From: DASRBO01 sp035653595
Lineage (GTDB): Bacteria > Actinomycetota > Acidimicrobiia > Acidimicrobiales > JAJPHE01
Reading direction: 5' to 3'
Length of the DNA: 64,000 bases
Assembly: GCA_035653595.1 (NCBI GenBank)
Contig: DASRBO010000130.1
Coordinates: forward strand, 46,922-110,921
Shown: in pieces, positions 60,577 through 64,000 of the stretch
Layout: every line of letters begins with the position of its first letter
Numbering within the stretch: the stretch's first letter is position 1
Translations under genes and position numbers: made by a program
The notes under the pieces: generated by a model
Database searches by the model: none
What the model was told of the DNA's origin: nothing
Seen by the model: only the letters and a program-made list of their open reading frames with translations

Positions 60577-61020
60577 ATGGCGGAACCAACCAGGCTCGAC
60601 GTGCTGAAGGTGACCCTTGAACCCGAACCGGCCGCCGAACGCACCGCCCGGGCGCTCGTGCGCCAGGCCCTCTCCGAACGGGTCGCCCCGGAGGTGCTCG
60701 ACGACGCCGAGCTCGTCACGGCCGAGCTGGTAGCCAACGCCATAAAGCACGCCGGCACGGCGATCGACCTGCGAGTGGAGGGACCGGACGACGACATCCT
60801 CATCCGGGTCACCGACACGGCCCTGGGGACGATGCCCCGCTACATGCCGGTCAGCGTCACCGCCGAAAGCGGCCGGGGCCTGCACCTGGTCGATGCCCTC
60901 TGCAGCCGGTGGGGCTTCGACCTCGACCTCGAGCACGACTGCAAGACGGTGTGGTGCCGGGTCAGCCGGGAGCCGAGGCCGATGGCGGCTCCCGGCCGAC
61001 CGGGGGACGGCGGGGCCTGA
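60577..61020 (+). CDS. RsbW-like ATP-binding anti-sigma/serine kinase
   Basis: 147 aa, HATPase_c_2 fold. N-box ELVTAELVANAIKHAG (Asn metal/ATP ligand), G1 region VTDTALGTMP, G2 box GRGLHLVDALCSRWGF. Such small proteins phosphorylate an anti-anti-sigma factor or bind a sigma factor. No sigma or STAS gene is next to it, so the target is not known. Convergent with the SCO1 gene. Confidence 0.88.
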   Translation: MAEPTRLDVLKVTLEPEPAAERTARALVRQALSERVAPEVLDDAELVTAELVANAIKHAGTAIDLRVEGPDDDILIRVTDTALGTMPRYMPVSVTAESGRGLHLVDALCSRWGFDLDLEHDCKTVWCRVSREPRPMAAPGRPGDGGA

Positions 61021-61027
61021 GACCGGC

Positions 61028-61852
61028 TCAGGCGTGGGCCGGGGGCACCGGCCGGCCCAGCACATAGGCGACAGCCCCCAGGGCGTCGGACACCGTCCAC
61101 GGCCGGGCCGGTCCCGGATGGGCCAGGTTCTGCCGGCCCTCGGAATCGAGCAGGGCCCTTAGCCGGGGATCCAGCCGACCGGCGAGGTCGGGCATCCCGC
61201 CGGTGAGGAAGCGCTCCCGACCGGAGCGGTCGAACACCATGAACCCGTCGAAGTGGTCGACGTCGTAGGTGTAGGGCCGGCCGGTCTGCCAGTCGATGCC
61301 CGCAGGCTGGGCCTCGGGGACCTTCTGGTAGTAGATGCCGAAGTGGTGCCAGAAGGAGGCCAGGGTGGCCGGCTCGGCGGTCAGGAGCGGCCAGGTCGAC
61401 CCGCTCAGGGCCTGGAAGGCGGCCAGCCGGGCGGGTTGGTCGCGGTCGGGATCGACGGTGAGCTCGGCCACCGCCACCTGGCCGCCCAGATGGTCGGCCC
61501 GCAGGGCGGACTCCACCGCCAGCAGGGCCCCGGTGGTGATCGGGCACACCTCCTGGCACGAAGTCAGGAAGGGGGCCAGCAGCAGCACCCGGCCCCGGAA
61601 GGCGGCCAGGTCGGTGGGCCGGCCGTTCTGATCCACCAGCCGGAGCCCGGCGATGGAGGGGGGAACGCTCAGGTCGACGGTGTTGCCCAGGGCCGCCGGC
61701 GGGGCCGGCGGGTCCCCCGACCCGCAAGCGGCCAGGGCGAGCACCGAGGCCAGGAGGACCGCTCCGACGACCAGGCTCCGTCCCCTCCGCCGGTGGGGGG
61801 GCGGGCCGCCAGGGGGCTGGCCGCGGCGGGGCGATGGGGGCGGGAGGGACAT
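61028..61852 (-). CDS. SCO1/SenC family lipoprotein
   Basis: 274 aa. Lipoprotein signal: Pro/Arg-rich N-terminus, hydrophobic VVGAVLLASVLALAAC with lipobox LAAC (Cys43). The thioredoxin-like domain has the copper-binding CxxxC in TSCQEVCPI, and a later His is plausible (SFWHHFGIYY). Delivers copper to cytochrome oxidase or acts as an electron transfer or thiol reductase protein. Extracytoplasmic. Confidence 0.92.
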   Translation of the reverse strand: MSLPPPSPRRGQPPGGPPPHRRRGRSLVVGAVLLASVLALAACGSGDPPAPPAALGNTVDLSVPPSIAGLRLVDQNGRPTDLAAFRGRVLLLAPFLTSCQEVCPITTGALLAVESALRADHLGGQVAVAELTVDPDRDQPARLAAFQALSGSTWPLLTAEPATLASFWHHFGIYYQKVPEAQPAGIDWQTGRPYTYDVDHFDGFMVFDRSGRERFLTGGMPDLAGRLDPRLRALLDSEGRQNLAHPGPARPWTVSDALGAVAYVLGRPVPPAHA

Positions 61853-61872
61853 CGGGGTGGCGGCCGACGCTA

Positions 61873-61891
61873 CCGCCGGCGCCGCCGGCGG
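61873..61891 (-). terminator. hairpin between the 54-aa gene and SCO1
   Basis: CCGCCGGC, loop GCC, GCCGGCGG: perfect 8-bp stem, same arms as at 11807-11829. Might end the 54-aa gene transcript. Confidence 0.45.
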
Positions 61892-61939
61892 TCAGTTCGG
61901 GCCGCTCCGGCCTTCGGGTCGGCGCCGATGGCGCCGGGC

Positions 61940-62104
61940 TCAGCGGTGGCGGCTGGTGGCGGCGACCCGGGCCAGGGGGGCCAGCCGGCCGTGGGAGCCG
62001 AAGATGGCCCCCTGGTCGACCTGGTCGTCGCCCCTTGCGTCGCCGTCGCCCAGGGCCTCGTTGATGATCCTCAGGATCTCATCGCAACGCTCGGACCCCG
62101 ACAC
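61940..62104 (-). CDS. small protein, 54 aa
   Basis: GTG 62104 with AGGAGG 5 nt upstream, the best Shine-Dalgarno in this area. Sequence begins MSGSERCDEILRIINEALGD, followed by an acidic/Gly stretch and a basic end (LARVAATSRHR). One Cys, no membrane segment. Upstream is a 86-bp gap to the methyltransferase gene on the same strand, with which it may be co-transcribed. No known family. Confidence 0.6.
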   Translation of the reverse strand: MSGSERCDEILRIINEALGDGDARGDDQVDQGAIFGSHGRLAPLARVAATSRHR

Positions 62105-62190
62105 GGTTACCTCCTGGGCCTTTCCTTGGATGGGTTATCGGCACAAAGGGCCAGATCGATTAGCACGTCCTCACCCAACCGGGCCCCAAC

Positions 62191-63027
62191 TCACCGGTCG
62201 TCCAGGCGGCGGCGGGCCACCGCCACCGCCTCGGGATGGTCGTCGACCAACAGGTAGTGCCGGCCCAGCCGCTTGGCCGCCACCCCGGTGGTCCCGCTGC
62301 CGCAGAAGAAGTCAGCCACCAGGTCCCCCGGCCGGCTGGAGGCGGTGACGATCCGCTCAAGCAGCCGCAGCGGCTTCTGGGTCGGGTAGCCGGTGCGCTC
62401 GGGCCCGTTGGTGGGCACGACGGTCATCCACCAGGTGTCGGTGGGCAGCTTGCCCCGGGCCGCCTTCTCCGGCCCGACCAGGCCCGGAGCCATGTAGGGG
62501 ATGCGGTCGATGTCGGCGGTGTTGAAGACCCACCGGTCGGACTTGGCGTACCAGAGGATGTTGTCGTGCTTGCGGGGCCAACGGTCCCGCCGGCGGCCCC
62601 CGTAGTCGTAGGCCCAGATGATCTCGTTGAGGAACCGATCCGGCCCGAAGATGCCGTCGAGGAGCAGCCGGACGTGGTGCACCGAGTGGAAGTCGAGGTG
62701 CACGTAGAGCGAGCCGGTGGGGGTGAGCACCCGGTGGATCTGCGCCAGCCGCTCGCCGAGGAACTCCAGGTACCCAGCTATCGGCAGGTCGTCGGCGTAG
62801 GAGAGGGAGGAGACCACCTCGTAGCGGTAGCGCCGCTCGCCGAAGCCGTTCCGGCTGCGGTCGCCCTGGCCGGTGCGGATGGAGTCCAGCCGGCGGGCAG
62901 AGCCGGTGTTGAACGGAGGATCGATGTAGACCAGATCGACGCAGGCATCGGGGAGCCCGGACAGCACGCTCAGGTTGTCACCCAGGACCACCTGGTCCAC
63001 CAACGGCCCGCCCACCTCAGCCACCAT
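62191..63027 (-). CDS. beta-class DNA adenine/cytosine-N4 methyltransferase
   Basis: 278 aa from ATG 63027; the longer frame upstream is antisense to the ADH gene. Motif IV DPPFNTGSARR is near residue 36 and motif I DFFCGSGTTG near residue 240, so the order is IV then I, the beta class (N6-adenine or N4-cytosine). TRD region in between includes WAYDYGGRRRDRWPRKHDNI. No restriction endonuclease is nearby: an orphan. The target sequence cannot be read off. Confidence 0.92.
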   Translation of the reverse strand: MVAEVGGPLVDQVVLGDNLSVLSGLPDACVDLVYIDPPFNTGSARRLDSIRTGQGDRSRNGFGERRYRYEVVSSLSYADDLPIAGYLEFLGERLAQIHRVLTPTGSLYVHLDFHSVHHVRLLLDGIFGPDRFLNEIIWAYDYGGRRRDRWPRKHDNILWYAKSDRWVFNTADIDRIPYMAPGLVGPEKAARGKLPTDTWWMTVVPTNGPERTGYPTQKPLRLLERIVTASSRPGDLVADFFCGSGTTGVAAKRLGRHYLLVDDHPEAVAVARRRLDDR

Positions 63028-63072
63028 ACGGTCGCGGGGGCGCGGGCGGGCCGATAGTGACAAGATCGGGGC

Positions 63073-64000
63073 ATGCGCGCTGCTGTGCTCCGTGAATCCC
63101 CCGGTTGGCTCGAGATCGGCGAGGTGGAGGTGGACGCCCCCGCCCCCCACGAGGTGCTCGTCCGCACCGCCGCCGCCGGGCTGTGCCACTCCGACCTCCA
63201 CTTCCTCGAAGGCAAGTACCCCGCCGCCGTGCCGGTGATCATGGGGCACGAGTCGGCCGGGGTGGTGGAGGCCGTCGGCTCGGAGGTCTCCTACGTCTCC
63301 CCCGGCGACCACGTCATCACCTGCCTGTCGGTGTTCTGCGGCCAGTGCGAGTACTGCCTGAGCGGACGCCCCTTCCTGTGCCAGGCCAGCGAGCTGCGCC
63401 GGGGTCAGGGGCAGAACCCACGGGTGTCAGCCGGGGGCCAGCGGGTGGGGCAGTTCGCCAACCTGGGCTCGTTCGCCGAGCAGATGCTGGTGCATGAGCA
63501 CGCGGTGGTGAAGATCCCCTCCGACGTGCCCCTCGACCGGGCGGCACTGGTCGGCTGCGGGGTGACCACCGGCCTCGGGGCGGTCCTCAACACCGCCGCG
63601 GTGGAGGCCGGCTCCTCGGTGGCGGTGATCGGCTGCGGCGGGATCGGGCTCAACTGCATCCAGGGTGCGGCCCTGGCCGGGGCGGCCCGGATCATCGCCG
63701 TCGACCTGCTCGACACCAAGCTCAAGATGGCGCTCGAGTTCGGGGCCACCGACACCGTCAACGGATCCGACGGGAACGCCGTGGGGCAGGTGGCCGAGCT
63801 CACCGGCGGCGGGGTGGACTACGCCTTCGAGGCCATCGGTCTGGCCCGGGCGGCCGAGCAGGCCTGGGAGATGGTCAAGCGGGGCGGGACGGCGACCGTC
63901 ATCGGCATGATCCCGCCCGGGGAGCTGGTGAATATCCCCGGGGTCGGCTTCCTCGGGGGCAAGCGCATCCAGGGCTCGGTGATGGGCTCGAACCGGTTCC
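63073..64000 (+). CDS. zinc-dependent alcohol dehydrogenase, MDR family (partial)
   Basis: Right-edge partial, 309 codons visible. Catalytic zinc in GLCHSDLHFLEGKYPA and IMGHESAGVV, structural zinc Cys in CGQCEYCLSGRPFLC, NAD(P) fold GCGGIGLNCIQGAALAGA. Belongs to the class III-like/NDMA-type group of medium-chain dehydrogenases. Substrate unknown. Divergent from the methyltransferase with 45 bp between starts. Confidence 0.93.
   Translation, partial: MRAAVLRESPGWLEIGEVEVDAPAPHEVLVRTAAAGLCHSDLHFLEGKYPAAVPVIMGHESAGVVEAVGSEVSYVSPGDHVITCLSVFCGQCEYCLSGRPFLCQASELRRGQGQNPRVSAGGQRVGQFANLGSFAEQMLVHEHAVVKIPSDVPLDRAALVGCGVTTGLGAVLNTAAVEAGSSVAVIGCGGIGLNCIQGAALAGAARIIAVDLLDTKLKMALEFGATDTVNGSDGNAVGQVAELTGGGVDYAFEAIGLARAAEQAWEMVKRGGTATVIGMIPPGELVNIPGVGFLGGKRIQGSVMGSNRF

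Overview
The window is a very GC-rich (roughly 70%), densely packed bacterial chromosome segment with about 70 protein genes, one tmRNA gene and several IS remnants. Frequent GTG/TTG starts, promoters whose -10 box sits directly in front of the start codon (leaderless transcripts), 4-bp ATGA overlaps, a mec-cysO-cysM sulfur-carrier operon and a murI/MBL/rph/rdgB block laid out as in Mycobacterium all point to an actinobacterium. The gene content would suit a deep-branching, Acidimicrobiia-like lineage, but that placement is inference.

Layout. 1-12.8 kb: a partial FAD/Fe-S dehydrogenase, a MerR-TetR fusion regulator divergent from a DegV protein, a Gfo/Idh/MocA oxidoreductase, two alpha/beta-hydrolases (the second without its nucleophile), two luciferase-like monooxygenases and a ferritin-like protein divergent from a TetR regulator with a clear operator palindrome, then a D-threonine-aldolase-like enzyme. 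12.9-19.7 kb: a conserved housekeeping block on the minus strand (mec, cysO, cysM, an alpha-hydroxy-acid oxidase, murI, an Rv1339-like MBL enzyme, rph, rdgB), with smpB and ssrA (tmRNA) on the plus strand. 19.7-31.3 kb: small accessory genes (DUF899, DUF1801, ankyrin, Nudix, PASTA, PIG-L), a thioredoxin/methyltransferase/CsoR-family operon with its own operator, a glycosyltransferase/UvrA-like/VOC/AraC cluster, and MscL with a zinc ribbon.

31.5-42 kb: esterase, aldo-keto reductase, acyl-CoA dehydrogenase, a CmcJ-type oxidoreductase, an orphan Clp_N protein with its HTH partner and tandem operators, two diiron/ferritin-type or thioesterase genes, then an operon-like pair of a threonyl-tRNA synthetase without editing domains and a free-standing YbaK deacylase behind a structured leader. 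42-48.8 kb is the most mobile part: an IS630 remnant, two SipW-type secreted proteins (one a 1063-aa Ig-like repeat protein), a tRNA-Val 3' fragment, a frameshifted IS110 element and an IS21 fragment that supplies the C-terminus of a cation-efflux protein.

48.7-64 kb: a metal/efflux cluster (two CDF transporters, an ABC exporter, an ArsP-like permease with a YHS domain), topoisomerase IB, class I fumarase, DinB, an ArsR/SRPBCC-VOC/VOC operon, a nucleotidyltransferase, an RsbW-like kinase, a SCO1 lipoprotein, a 54-aa gene, an orphan beta-class DNA methyltransferase and a partial zinc alcohol dehydrogenase. I see no CRISPR array, rRNA operon, complete prophage or intact tRNA gene.
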